From: Wuchereria bancrofti | Taxonomy: Eukaryota; Nematoda; Chromadorea; Rhabditida; Onchocercidae | Direction: 5' to 3' | NCBI GenBank assembly: GCA_005281725.1 | Contig: SSBO01000003.1 | Coordinates: 4,774,495 to 4,838,494 of the forward strand | DNA: 64,000 bases | Part shown: one piece after another, positions 26,213-39,924 of the stretch | How positions within the stretch are numbered: position 1 is the first letter of the stretch | Layout: the number at the start of each line of letters is the position of its first letter | The notes under the pieces: generated by a model | What the model was told of the DNA's origin: nothing | Databases searched by the model: none | The model's input: only the letters and a program-made list of their open reading frames with translations | Made by a program: the position numbers and the translations under genes

Positions 26213-29200
26213 GAATGCTGCTAGGAGCGAGAAATATCAAAGAGGTACTACCAGTCTTTATAAGAGGGTAATAGGTCATCCTGCAAAACAAACAATTGTT
26301 TCTCGTTTCGAACATTCTCCTTCTCAACATGTTGTATTGTAACCGGCCATAGCTTACATTTGAAGAACTTTACCTCTTTTCTTCTTTGTTGTTATTCCTT
26401 AGCCATCAAAAGTTACAAATTTGCCTAATTTTTCAAATTTCCTAATTCTTTCTTCAAAATTACCCTGTAAGTATGGAAGCAATATAAATGGAGGTGTTAA
26501 CTCTCAGGACAATGTAACGAGGAATGGGTACTTAGCAAACATGCCGCTAAACTTTGGATATTTTAAGTCAGATCGATTGAGAATTAAAATTTGGTAAATT
26601 TCACATCTTTCTGGATTTTCTTTTCAACTTGACGGTATTCGTTTGTATAGCGGACGAAAACTGGAGATTTCACTGCCTCTAGCCCTTGTTTGATACTAAA
26701 AAAGAATTTGTTGATAATGCCCAAAAGTCAATAAGTGTCGCGATCATGAATAGAGACAAAAGTGTACTTTCTTGGAAATTAGGATGGACAGTTGAAATCA
26801 ATGCACTGAGAGACTGGAAAAGAAAGTTTGGTTTTAAACAATAGCGAAAATTAAAGAGTCAATAACACAGACGTGAAATCTAAAATGAAATACATATCTG
26901 AGGAGAATACGAATACCTCGAGGTAGCTACAAATATAAGTTAGACGAGGCGATTAGCGAAATAGGTCAAGAAAAGTTGGAAAGAAAGTTTAGTTCACCTC
27001 ACTTCATTCACTATTTCAAATTGAATATATTTGCATTTGAAGTGAAACAACTATGAGCAGATAAATTGCCGTCTAAAATTTAACCGTTCAACATGAGTAA
27101 TTCGAAATTCATGTTTTCGTTATTAAATTAATACTGTGGCATTGTTTCATGCATTATGCACTCTTTGTTTCAAGCAAAAAAAAAAAAAAAAATGTACAGA
27201 AAAGGATGACGGGAAAACTTCGACTAATCACTTTATAATTTGAAATTTTGAAATTCCGAACTATTCCATGATGATATGACGCTTTATGAGGAAAATAAGA
27301 AACCTGAAATGACTACTGATTACATTCTCGTTTTTCTTTATCTTGTCTAATGGCACTAATGAATGCTTGTCAGGATGTTGTTTATTACTCACTCGATTAA
27401 ATATTTCATTTGATATGCTGCATATCGATCTTATCATGATCATCAGTAAACTGTGTCAAATTAGGTTAATTTTGCTTCAATTAATTTAAGTTTTTCTCTT
27501 CTGAGTTTGATCTCGGTTCATTTTTTAATGAATTCAAACTACTCTAGAAAAGATAGCTCAGTTTATAGATTTCGATGAATAGTGGAAATGAATCTTTTTA
27601 GTCCATTCCGTAATCCCACTGTAGAGATTTTCCGGACATTATCAGTGCTACATCTCATTTTCTTCCTTGTTTATCAATCAGGCTATGTTACCCAGTTCCC
27701 TTTATCAAGAACATCTATCGATATCAGTGATACTTATGACTTTGTATACCGTAGAATGCAGTGCACGGGATGCTTTATATGAAACATTTATTGATAGTCC
27801 AAGAAAATTGTTAGTATATTGGAATAATGAATCATATTGTTTTAATAAGCAAGTGTTATGATTATAAATTTCTCTCCAACTGTTTGATGAGTTCCTTCAG
27901 AAATCATACGTGAAAAGTTTAGTCATCGCATCATTTCGAAAGGAATTTCGAATAAGATTAACTGATCCTGTTGAGGTAAACATGGAAAATGATCAATTTT
28001 TCAGTGATCGGTCTTAACGATTTGTCGAAATTCTAATAGAGTGGTTCATTGCACATGAAAACGGATAGTTAACATTTAAATACAGTTTGCATTTCCTTTT
28101 ACCATCATTCATTCCTGTCTAGAAAGACCTCTCGTCATTCGTGTGGTTTCTTGGTTATTTGTTTATACTGTTGTAATTAATCCCTCTAGCGGTGTAAACT
28201 TCGTTTAGTGAAATTCAAATAATTCAAGTAATCTCCCCGAAGATTCCTGCTTTTTATTTCTTTCGTCCTACTAACTCACTTATTCAATTTCTCTTCCATT
28301 TTCTCAAATCCATTTCACTTATTTAAAAGTTTCATTTGCATTTAGAAATTGGATTTTTCTTTGTTATTCCAATTGCTTTATTCGGTTAGCAATTTAATGT
28401 CATCAATTCTATGTAATTAGAGATACAGTTAACTGTATGGTGGGAGAGAGGAGATTTCAACTAATAACACTTAGCGGTGTATCTTAATGATCTATGTCAC
28501 AAGTTGATTTCTGTTGATATGCTCTTATGACCATTCGAAGGAATTTTTTCTGAAATCTTACAGTAGCAATGTAGCTCGATGGGTTACAACTTTGTATTAT
28601 CACCAGATTGTTCTTTTTAAACCAATTTGATCTCAAAAATTTCCATAATAACTGACAGAATTGCTGAAACCCAATTCTAATTATTACGCTTAAATCGTAA
28701 TGAAACTTCAATGCTGTTATTTGTAAAAAAATTTTTGGGAATATAGTAATTGGTAATATATTTGATAATATAGTAATATAATTGGTAACATATGTGTAAG
28801 TTTAATTGGTAATATACTGTTGATATGCGGCAGTTGAACATTATTCTGTAGAAGTCTAAGAGTTTTCCTGACTGCTTGTTATTAATTCAACCTTCTTTTG
28901 TTGTTTATCGTTGTGAGACATGTTTTCTTTAATTCGTTGTCTTTTGAAGGATTTTCCATATTTTTTTCCTTAAAATAGTAAGAATATGAGTGTGGAATGT
29001 CCAGTTTTCCTGATGATAATATCACTCATCCGAAAATAATGTTTAAGTGTTTTGTTTTTAATATCTGAAAGTGTTAATTTGACAATTTCTTTGACAAGGA
29101 ACAGGTTTTTTTATGAATTGTTGAAGAATTTTTATTTTTTTAAAGAATTCTTCACTACTCGGACATTCACTAAAAAAAGCATTCACTGCATCGAGAATTC

Positions 29201-29674
29201 TCGGAGCATAAAAAAAGATGAACAAGTTTTTCTTGAGTTTTTTGACCCTTTGTGGTGACTTTTAGGTTTTTGAAGCAGAATCCAAAAATTCTGTATATTT
29301 TTTGGAATGAGCAACGCTTTCTTTTGTTCGCCTTGCTCTGTTTTTTTTTTTTTTCTTCTGCAAAACCTTCCGATTTTAAAGAGTTTGGGAACTAGTATTT
29401 AATGAATATAATTTTTGAAATGTTCCTTCTAGAGTGATTATTTTGTTTCTGAGAGATTCGGGTGCAGTCCTTTTTTATGTTCATATTCAGGTCATTGATT
29501 ATGACACATAGTCGGCGCAAAAAAATGAAATTTTCGTCATTCGCTTACGTTGTTACATTAGTATTTAGTGAGAAGCTATTTTGCAATATTTTATTTGCAG
29601 AGAAAGTGAACGAATTTGTATGGCAGTACAAGCAACCACTATTGAAACAGTTACTGTAGTGAGACCTCTCAAGG

Positions 29675-29887
29675 TTAATTCTCTTCATTTTCAGTACAGT
29701 TATACAAATTTCTTGCAACGATGATTGATTGCCAAGGTGTGGAATAATTTCTAATCACAAAAGGGTTGAGAAACTTTCGCATAAAACTACAGTTTCTTTG
29801 CTGCTCTAGATAGAAAATATCTGAAACGTCGATAACAGAAGGGTGTTGCCGACTGAGGTTTCGAATCAAGTCGGTAACTGATATCAT
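29675..29887 (-). CDS. Unrecognised 70-codon ORF, head to head with vab-9
   Basis: A single uninterrupted frame with balanced amino-acid composition (MISVTDLIRNLSRQHPSVID at the start, two Cys, no TM segment) begins only 50 bp from the vab-9 start on the other strand. I do not recognise it. It may be a small gene, an exon whose partners I missed, or chance. Confidence 0.25.
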   Translation of the reverse strand: MISVTDLIRNLSRQHPSVIDVSDIFYLEQQRNCSFMRKFLNPFVIRNYSTPWQSIIVARNLYNCTENEEN

Positions 29888-29937
29888 TTCCTGTCAAAAG
29901 AAACTATCATGTGAGGAGAATGTACACAATTTAATGT

Positions 29938-32900
29938 ATGCTGCTTCCGCAAGACTTCCTGCAGTTGACGAGAGTGGTATCGATTCCGACGATAACACTT
30001 TTCATAGCACTAGTAAGTAGGTCCTTCATAAAGACTGGTCGAATTGCGATGCAGCTGTGTCTTGAGTATAGACACTGCTTTGGAAATATCAATTTCAGGT
30101 GATAGCTTTGGTGTGTCTATTGATTGCGTTCTTTCTCCTCATATTATGTTTATCGACGACATGGTGGCTTCGATCAGGTGGCTTTCGAACAGGTTTATGG
30201 CTTGAATGCACAGCATCTGATCAAACGCAGTGGACAATAGCCGGTGGTCCACCGCCTGGAAGGTGCCAAAAAATACATCGACATGCGGGTAAAATTTCTT
30301 CCATTTGATTCCTCCCAAGAAAAGTAATATTTCATAGAAAAAAAGTTCAACTATTGTGAACATCCCAAATAGTTAATAATTGCGCTTTAATATCTTTTAG
30401 TATATATAGGTATATACTTTAATATATTCTAAGATATTCAATTATTCAATTTTTACGTAATTCAAAGAATTAAACTGTTGAGAGTCCAGTAAAGGACAAC
30501 TTTCTTATGAATGTTTAAAGTGAATTCGTATATATAAGCAGTTTATTTATTTTTTCCTCTTCAGTTCAACTAGATTGCGCCTACGAAACTCTTCTGATTT
30601 CCGTTAATTGTTGTAGCATAAAATACGAAACTCTTATTTCTGGGATGAGTAATCCGATGGCACTTCCTGTTTTATTCATTATTTAAATCGATTTGAAGAC
30701 TCGAAACTTAACTTATTTCTCAGCAGAACTTCACATTATCGCTATCTCAGTTTAAAAAAGTAAAAAGTGCTTTTACACAGTATTGTTTCTTATCAAAGCT
30801 ACGTAAACTTGATAATTTCGTCTAATTTCACGACACTCTTCCATTGAACTATCGATGGTTTCATCAGTGCATAGTTGCTTTGTAAACCTAGACTAAAATT
30901 ATATATAAGTGGAAAGGTTAACGTTGTACCCATGCTAGCGATATGTTTGGGTGGACAATGCCAACAGATATTCCTGCTTCTACTAGGCGGAGGATAATGA
31001 TGTGTGGATTATATTTACCCATGGGAAAATATGAGGCGCATTGACACCATTTACGCATACATTCCTATCTTCAAACGCTTCTTTGTTGTGTTCCTTTGTT
31101 ATTGATGTTGAGCTTTACGAATGCATGACGTGGAACAGTAGAAATATCTCTTTGACTTTATTTACTTTGGCATAGTTCATTTTGAACTATACTTGGATAT
31201 TTGTTTAGGTAATTAATTTTAACCATATCTGAATTTCTCGTCGTAGGATAGGTTCAAAATGTTTCAGTCCTCCAAGAACCACAGCAGAAAATCTGAGAGG
31301 TCACATAAGTTAATAAGAGTCGGAGAAATCTTTAATGCTGTTTCCTATCCTTTTAAAATAGCTAATTCCCCCTCATATTTTTTGCGAATAGATTTAAAGT
31401 TTTTCGTTTTTTTTTTCTGATTAATTTTAAGGGAAAAGAATTCCGAGCTATCAAAGTAGGGCTTAGTAAGTCGCATTTATCACAAGAGGGTAAAGGTAAG
31501 GGATAATATTGTCATCGCCGATAAACACCTGATATCTGTCATTCTTTTCCTAAGCAACGATAACTACCGCGCTTTTTGCCTGTCACTAAGTTTGTGACTT
31601 ATTTCTATCTGTAGAAGATATTATTACCAGCCATCTGTTTTCTGCACTCCCACGGCTCATTTTCGCAAATTTTTCGAGAATTAGTTCGGAAATATGCCCA
31701 AGTAAAAAGCTTGAAAGTTAAGGTTCCTTCACATTACTTCATTTCTATTTCCTCTAACAATTTGAAAAGGAATTCAGGTATTATTTCTTCTACTTTGTTT
31801 TTAATTTTCTGTTATTTACTCGCTTCTTGCACTAATGTGATTTCAACCGTTAGTGGTAGCAAAATTGAAATACCGGGTAACGATGCTCATCTGGTGGAAT
31901 TCTGTAATTTCCTTTTGTGGTGGTTAAAGATTGGTCTAATTGTGGTATATCATTTACTTCATCAGGTACACTTCTTGTCTATCCATGCGAATCAAAATAG
32001 TTTTAATTTAAAAATTCAATCCTTCAATTTTCTCGCTGTACACTTCAATAATTTCATTTAATAATAGCAGTTCATTCACGATTACTAAATATATTGCGCT
32101 TATTGCAGATATTGCACTTTTATTGCATTGTATAATATTCTATAATATTCTCTATGAATAGGTCTGTGTTTGCGCACATGTTAAATTTCTCATATTAGTA
32201 GTTTTAGTTTGCCCGAGAATTTGGAATCAAATTTAGATTCAAATTTTGAATCAAATTTGCGTTCTAATTCGTTCTATTCTATTATAAATGTTGTTACTTG
32301 AGCAGTTCGAAAAAATGGATACAAATAGTAGCGTTTTTTTGTTATTTCACCAAATTTTCCATTTCTGCTTTGTGGCTTATACATGCCAACGACCAACGTC
32401 ACCAGGTAAGTTTCTGTTTTTCTACTTTTTATTAGTTTATATATCATTTGTTATGTGTTATAATATACGTAACTTTTCATCAAGCTGAAAATAGCTGATG
32501 CTCTTACTGATGACCGATGTTCTCTGACTTAAAATTTCAAACAGTAATCTGTCATATTTTACAAGATTGATTTTTTATTCGTAAGTCAACTTTATTTCAG
32601 CCTATATCAAGTTGGTGGCAGCATTTCTGATCACTGCAGCGGTATTAACATTTTTTGCGTTCTTCCTCAATGTTTTCGGTTTGCGAGCGCAAGATTTGCA
32701 TAGGAAATATGTTTTCTATAAATTTGCCACTTATCTTTCTTTATTGGGAGGTAAGTTTAATATCAACTAATCATTTCATTTGCGTAATTGTGTAAGCTTA
32801 AATTTATCATTTTATCAGGAAACGTCTTTCAGCACCATTGCATGTATTTCGCTTTCATTCAAAATATAAGAGGGAAAGCGGGAGATTTTGACAAAACAAA

Positions 32901-33199
32901 ATGCTTATGTTTTTTTTATCCTTAAAGTAAGTAGTTTCATAACAATCTCCTGAAGTGTCTAGTATCGTATTTCAGTATTCCTACAACTCGTATCTTTAAT
33001 CGTGTTTCCTGTTTGTTTTTACGTTGAAATGAAGAATTTCGGTTATCGAAACTGGGAATTCGATTGGTCGTACGGTGTCGCCTGGGGTGCAACACTGTTT
33101 GCATTCGGCGCGTCACTGCTGTTGATATGTGATAAAGAACATGAAGAGGTGTATTTCAAGGAAAAAACAATATACAATCCGCCACCGGAGCTGAAATAA
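29938..33199 (+). CDS. vab-9: VAB-9/TMEM47 (BCMP1) claudin-superfamily junction protein (212 aa model)
   Basis: Exons: 29938-30012, 30099-30288, 32601-32750, 32976-33199, all GT-AG and in phase, ending in TAA. The protein is a four-TM claudin-like membrane protein; VAB-9 and vertebrate TMEM47 act at adherens-type apical junctions and link to the actin cytoskeleton. Seen: TM1 (ALVCLLIAFFLL), then the claudin signature W47-W48...GLW57-59...Cys62...Cys81 in the first extracellular loop, TM2 (KLVAAFLITAAVL), TM3 (FLQLVSLIVFPVCFYVE), and the family block FDWSYGVAWGATLFAFGASLL in TM4 (human TMEM47 has [21 protein letters not shown]). A charged tail of about 25 residues ends in YNPPPELK. The N-terminus is uncertain: exon 1 is also open in another frame from ATG 29934, whose sequence looks more cytosolic but does not match the phase of exon 2. 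Confidence 0.85.
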
Positions 33200-36100
33200 T
33201 GTTCACTATACAGATGAAATTTCCATAAAATGCATCTGAATGAGTTCTAGGCAGTGATAGCTTAACAGCTGCATCTGGTATCCAATGATAAGAATTATGC
33301 GCAGCCAAATTTTCTTTGGACTTGAAGAATTTCCAAGTTTCAGAAAATTCAGCTAGAAAATTGATTTTTGGAAACAAGGTTCTAACTCCAGTTAACGACA
33401 TGAATATGTTTTTGTATCCTTTGATTGAAATAGTACTTTTTGGCTCTCATGTTTATTGTTTAATCGGTGAGATTAGTAGAACTCATTGTATACAAATGGT
33501 AACAGATTTTATTGAAAACCCGTCAAATGCCTTAATTAAGCATATTAAAGTGTTTTGTACGTTGCATCGTGCATTTCTATGTATGGTTCAGTTTCTGTTG
33601 CGTAAATTTTCATGTCAGTTGAGCTTACTTCTTTTTCAATTGTATTTCTCTTGATTTCCAAATTAATTGTTCCACTAGAATAGAGATTATCACAACTTTG
33701 AAAGGTACAAAATAGTTTCGAATTAATATTTCCTAAAGGAATTAAGGTCAAAAAATATTGAATTCTCGTCAGAATTATGAGAAACTTCAACAAAGTTTCT
33801 TGAAATACTACTTTGCAGCGGTTATGATTAGGAAATGGTTGGGAAGTAAAAGTTGAAGGTTTATGATTGAAAATATAGGCGGCGGAACCCTCTTTTTTCT
33901 ACCCTTAGTTTGTTTGATAAAAAATATTTTGAAAAAGCCAGATATTTGTCCCCTTATTAATTCCCTATAAAGGCAATTTCCTGTACACTATCGTTTTTAA
34001 TTTGAATTTGTGATATATTAAATTTATAGTCGTTAGTATCTCTTATTGAACAGGCAGCATTTATACATGAAAAGTGTTTTGTTCAAGAAATACAGTTACT
34101 TTGAAATGAAATGAATTTTTTTCATTTTGATTTCAGCTTTTTGGTTGGCCTACAACGACCATTAACAATTAGTGGTTGTGAGGTGATTTTATGTATGCTT
34201 CAAAAGCATAGAATACCGGGTTGTTTTCACTGGTTCCGTGGTTTTCCGTGTTCTTAAAATAGCTCGGCAGAGTTTCCAGGTGTCGAATGATCCTTGAACA
34301 GTCTTGAAGAGGTGATTTCATGCTCCATGCCTAATTCTTAAGCATTTTTGATAAATTTGTAATTTTTTTTTATTAACCAAATGTTAGATTTTCGTTGCTT
34401 GTTTCTCGAAAGGAAGTACAAGTGCGTGAAAATTGGACGGGAGAGACTGGATTGCATGTAGCAATTAATTGGTGAGGGTTTTCACTGTTGGAGTTGAGTT
34501 TCTCTGCCGTGTGGTTGCCTCATGATTATCAACGTAGAAAAAGCTGAAGTAACTGGGACACATTATAAGTAATTGCGCAGTACAACGATCCAACATTTTC
34601 ATAAAGCAATTCTTAAAACTGTGTAAGAAGACTTAGCTGAAACGCAAAAGCCGTCACTTTAAAGAAATTTCAAAAGGAAAATTGCAGTTACTCCAACTGC
34701 TAGATATGTGATCAAATTTAAACCACTAGTGTGTGATGAAAAAGAAGTGAGACTAGCTAGAGAAATCACTTAATATTCTGCATCCTGCCATTTTAGCACC
34801 GTTTCGTACCATATGTATGATCTGAGCAGTATGTGAATCTATCAATCAGTGATTCAATAAGATATAATCACGATGCACAAGCAATTTCAGTTCAACCAAT
34901 GGGAGATACTTTACTGACATTCAGATAGATCATTTGTGATCGTCAAATAGTTGGAACAAAGTCAGAAAAAAGCATAAATTTAAGCTTAAGTAATGGCCTT
35001 ATTACAGAAAGATCATACTGTCTGTAAGGAAGTAAACTTCTAAGTGGCTAAACTAAAACCCGAGATTTTCATTGAACAAAAGATGTTATTAAGAAGTCAT
35101 AAGTGAAGTAATGTGCAGGGTAGTGAGTTTGCTTTAAACTCATAGGTTTAAAAATTAAAACAAGCGCTTCCGTTAGGTAGCTAAGCCGTGTTAAAACCTG
35201 TTAAGTTTAGTAATAATAAATGAGGAAAATGGTAAATGACAACAGATGAGTTAGGACCAACACCTCTAGCAAAAAGATGTGAGATGTTACAACTCTATGA
35301 ATCAAGCAGGGATTTTGAAGAAGGTTAGACCAGTTCAAACTCCTCACGCAACATTTACAAACAAACTCAAGTCATATGTAGCAATGAAATTTCCGTTTAC
35401 GACGCTAGTTCTTTAGCAGCATAATTTTTCAGCAAGATTATTAAACTGCAACCATAATGAATTGACAAAAATCTTCAAAGAAACAGAAACGTAATTTTAA
35501 AAATGCAGTACCTTAGCAACAACGAACTAATCAAAACAGCAGTTTGAAATAGATTTGCATCAGCAACGTCATAAATAAGCACATTATCTCTGGTTTTTCT
35601 AGCCCCGCTTGTGGCCACAATTCCTCAAATTTCTGAAATACCACTCAAAAAAGTAAAAAAGAATGAAAATCATATGTAAATTCTTTGAACTCCATTTTTG
35701 CAATACTTTTATCACTTAATCAACTTAGAATTTCGGACTGTGACATTGCGAATAAATCACTAAGGCAGTGATAACGACATTTGAGTTGCTTTAAAGTGAG
35801 AACGAAACGTTGAACAACAAATGACAATGTAATAATTAAGAAATTTAATAATTAACAATGTAATAATTAAGAAGTCAAAGAACAAGTAGAAAACATGAAA
35901 ACTATCATATACATGACATCAATATATAGTTGTCGTCTGCTCATAGAGATTTCAGCGCCTTTGGGTTAACCCTCATTAGTAGTGGTATAATAAGATTCCA
36001 TAGGACCTACATGTACTACTTAATTATGGAATCGATGCATCAATAGCACAACTGTAATTTTTTTAAATTTACTGCTATTTGTAACAATTTTTAATTCCAT

Positions 36101-36845
36101 ATACTGACAATTTCGTACACTGACATCATTTACTAACCGCTTGTGCTCAATAACCTGAAAAGCGATAACGTAATTTGAAATTACTGAACCAAAGATACAA
36201 CCCTGTTGCGACCCTTTGCATTCAAATACTTCCATATAAATTAATTACGTGCTCGGTGAAAATTTAATGCACAACTCAAACAAAACTCTCAAAAAGAAAA
36301 AAAAAGAATGGGAAACACATGTCAGAGAAATAAATAGCAACTTTAGCAATAAAGGCAATGTACAAAATACATAATATTCATATGAAAAAGTGCATGCATT
36401 AATAAATGTAACGAAATAGAGCTCACTAAAAATGAATAATTAGTTCCCAAAAGAACATATGGAAAATGGAGAAGAATCAAAGAAACAGAAGAAACCTGAG
36501 CGATATATCATAGATGAGCAAATGTTCTACAAAAGACAATTGTAGAAAATGCATAGGATATAGTGACGTCAGAAAAATGGTTCCTTGACAAAAAGAAACG
36601 AGAAAAAAGAGCTAAAACAAGAAGGGTATGCAAAAGCTGGACAACGACGAATAACACTGATGGTAAACGATGAAGAAAAAAGAGACCGTAAATGCAATAT
36701 CTTGAAGAAAGTAAATAAGGAAACAGAGCAGCAGAAAATGCACAAAAATTATATTAAGAATTACAGTTAAGCTGTTGTAAAAATACTTGTAGGAATAAAC
36801 GAGTTTGCTTAATCCTCGAATAATGATAATAATTAATAATGATAA

Positions 36846-36876
<31 letters not shown>

Positions 36877-37234
36877 AAATAATTAGTAATAATAATAATA
36901 ATTAACAATTAGTAATAATAATAACTAATAATAGTAATGATAATAATAATAATTAATAATAATGATAATTAGTAATAATAATAATAATAATAAAATAACA
37001 GTAATAATAATAACGAGGAATGAATTACACTATGCTAAACATACTAATATGAACGAAGCTGTTTTAAATATAGAGAATACACAGAGAATACAGCAGATAT
37101 GCGCTAAATAAAAATATACAACACTGCAGATGAAAGATATTTTGACAAAATCCTATACAGTTCAGAAATTGAACAAAAACTGAAACCAAGCGATAAATGC
37201 AAATAGCAATATCTATTTCTGTGTTATGAACAAT
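33200..37234. other. Convergent intergenic stretch between vab-9 and the fucosyltransferase gene, about 4 kb
   Basis: No exon chain is supported on either strand. Several longer frames (33316-33654, 36585-36908) are AT-rich and low in complexity. The right third contains a long AAT-type microsatellite listed separately. Confidence 0.5.
36822..37016. repeat. Imperfect (AAT/GATAAT)n microsatellite
   Basis: About 195 bp made almost only of AAT, GAT, TAG and AAC triplets in AT-rich array form. It creates long spurious open frames on the minus strand (poly-Leu/Ile). Confidence 0.9.
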
Positions 37235-39359
37235 TTATTCTTCTTTCCAACCTTCAGCAAATTCAGACCCTTCACATTCTGAAGTCTCATGGAACCATTC
37301 TTCCACATTTTCATATGTCTTTGCTGGACGCTCCTCTAATAATGCTTCACACAACTTGCAGAAATGAAATCTGAAAGCATTATCAATTCCAGGCGCCCAC
37401 TATAAAACTAATAATAAGACTGACACATTTTTTTAAACGATCCTATTTCTGTAAAATGAAATACGAACCTATATCCAATGTTCTGATATGCTCGAACCCA
37501 ACCATCACGACGCCATTTGAAATACTCCAAATACGCTGTTTTATTAGACATCAATGAAATCAAATAATCGGCCATGGCTTGCGCACTTTCAAAATCATCC
37601 ATAGGTATAAAGGAGTGAGGCGGAACTATGCTTAAAATTCATTTGAAATTACTTGAAGAAATACAGAAATAGGCCATAACGCAGTACAAATAATAAAAAT
37701 TCATTCGAAAACTTAACAAAAATTTTAATTGATAATATCTAATGTATTCTTCAGCCGTTATATTTGTCATGGTAAAATTTCAATAAGCAATGAAAAGAAG
37801 TATGCGAACTAACTTTTCATACGTCTTCCGCCTCATAACAATAGGAACACTTGGTAGATGGTATCGATCGAAGTACTTCTCCGTAACATAATTCTTACAA
37901 ATAGTATTTTCAATTGCGATATAAAAGAAATTCATTGCACCCAGGTCTTTTTCACATTCAGAAGCTCGCTTACATGCATCACGTTTGTAAGGATTGTCCG
38001 CACATGCTCCATATTTATCTACCATTATGTATCTAAAATAATGGTCCTTGAAAATTTGTGAACTGATTACCTGCATTCCAACTAATGTTTTCTTTTCTGA
38101 GGCTAAAAGATAGCTCAAAAACACTTGTCAAATAATTTCAATAAAATTTTCTCCGTTTCCGATATGCATATATCCGTTATTATACAATGGTTGTGAAATT
38201 CAGGAGTGATCGAAGATTATGCTCAAAATACAGAAAAGGTCACACATAACTGATTGTATTTAATAAAAAGACAGAATTCTTGCGAGAGAATTGAGATTTC
38301 TAAACAGTTGGGAAAAGTGATGAGAATTTACTTTCCAAGTTTTTCAACAGCTAACTCTCGTTTCGAAATTGTATTGCAATTCGATACCAACCAAAATATT
38401 GCACTAGTTTTATTTTCCAATATTGTTTTTTCATCATAAGGTAGGTTTTCGGATTTAATACCAAATATTTTATTAATTTCGGGACTAATCCAGTAACCCC
38501 CATAAACCCATGGAACATCTGAATCATGCCGATATGTCATTGTCCAGTTAAAAAAATTACCTGAAACATAAATTAGAAACTAACTACATAAAAGCGAAGT
38601 TAGGACAAAAACAATAGGAAACGCACAAAAAACGAACAGGACTAATTGTGCTAAATTTTTGCATTACCTTTTTGTCTCAGATGTTACTTTCTTCTACACA
38701 GGTTATTGCATTGGATATAATATTAAGGAAAAACAAACGAGGTGCATGCAACGCCTCCCTCTGCCATAGTTTATAAGTCGGAGGTGCTTCTACTGTTAAG
38801 AATACATAGCGTTGTGATGGAGACCTCTTTTTCGGTAAATCGCTCAAACGAAAATCTTCAATCATGAAGTGGAAAATCACAGCATCAGCACTTTCAACCA
38901 AAGATCGATCCGTTGTAATCACACACTTGTCCTGAATACTCAAAACGACTCTCGTAATCAATAAAACGAATCCTACTTTATCTCCTATCAATATATATCA
39001 TATCAGCAACAAATTCTTCCCACTCCTGTCCATCATAAGTCCCACCACAGCCACTAACCTGCCCTCGAAATTTTGCAAAATCTTTTCACGAAATGGATGA
39101 AATCGTCGCCTACCTTTAAATCAGGACACTCATTCATCAAATGCAAACGATTTTCTGGTAATTCGCTAAAGAATGTTGTCCACATAAGCATCAACTTTTG
39201 TTTCGTCTTTATAGGTTGTTGTTGCTCATGTGAATAAATCATAGTCCAGACAGTCTGCTGGCTTACGAAAAATAAATGTGGCACTATTCTCGAAACGATA
39301 AAATAGAAAAAACAGATAATAATAAAACCAGTAAAAATTCGAAAACGCAATAGCATCAT
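37235..39359 (-). CDS. Alpha-1,3-fucosyltransferase, GT10 family, type II Golgi membrane protein (421 aa model)
   Basis: Exons in transcript order: 39359-39114, 39058-39011, 38931-38739, 38560-38332, 38032-37814, 37630-37465, 37399-37235. The enzyme moves fucose from GDP-fucose to GlcNAc on N-glycans or Lewis-type antennae in the Golgi. Seen: short cytosolic N-terminus, signal anchor at about 9-30, Cys-rich stem, CVITTDRS with an ADAVIFH motif, NFFNWTMTYRHDSDV at about 164-178 (compare LTLTYRRDSD of vertebrate FUTs), DKYGAC, the donor-binding block IENTICKNYVTEKYFD at about 279-294, and PPHSFI with a Cys-containing C-terminus. The start follows a TTACAG acceptor; an upstream in-frame ATG at 39449 is possible. 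Exon 2's GTTGCT donor is weak but keeps phase; the better-looking GTAGGA site at 38976 would break frame. I cannot say which fut paralogue this is. The coding strand and spacing (566 bp) would allow co-expression with the gene upstream. Confidence 0.9.
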
Positions 39360-39924
39360 TCCTAAATCACCAGCAACTGTCGATGCTGTAATTTTTCTAC
39401 AAAGTATATCGCTCGGTCTGGCTACAAAACAAGAAAAACCGAAAACCATACGTCAAACTACGCATTCACAAATCGATGACAAGGCGAGCAATTTGATTTC
39501 GTCATCAAAATCAACAATAGAATCAACCAACATAAAAATTGCATGCCCTGAAGCAACTACCTTTAAATTGGCTCTTCCCCCAGAAAAAAGCAATTTCTAT
39601 GTTAGATTTAATTAATAATTTCTTTAAATTAAGCTTTTTTAATAAACTAAAATATAAAAAAAGTTTGTTAGACAAATTACACCACTACAAATAATAACGA
39701 TTGCGAATAAAAATTTATTTGCAGAATATTTACATTTGTTAATATTCGTCAAGGTTTTTAAGCCAAAAATTCCTACGAAACTTTCTTACCAAAGCAGAAA
39801 ATACTATAACAATAATGAATCGGAAATTTAGGTTACAAGGACGAGAACAGATTTAATACCCGCGATAACACAGTCATAATTATAAACAATCACAGTTCAC
39901 AAAAATCAAACTAGGCTCTTGCTA

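Larger units (their letters stand above)
22892..29937. other. Intergenic region between atg-10 and vab-9, about 7 kb
   Basis: Nothing here forms a multi-exon chain I can support. Candidate short frames are a hydrophobic minus-strand stretch near 23189-23252, two abutting minus-strand frames at 25773-26212, a plus-strand frame at 27667-27861 behind a TATCAATCAG acceptor-like site, and a minus-strand 70-codon frame at 29675-29887. Low-complexity tracts include CT-rich DNA near 24316-24345, a TG-rich run near 23584-23600 and 17 consecutive A at 27176-27192. Confidence 0.5.

Noticed and set aside
32288..32405. Possible extra vab-9 exon ending in a good GTAAGT donor (TCQRPTSPG)
   Set aside because: No acceptor gives the required phase, and joining 30288 directly to 32601 already yields the expected first extracellular loop length.
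36612..36908. 98-codon minus-strand frame rich in Leu and Ile
   Set aside because: It is the translation of the AAT/GAT microsatellite.
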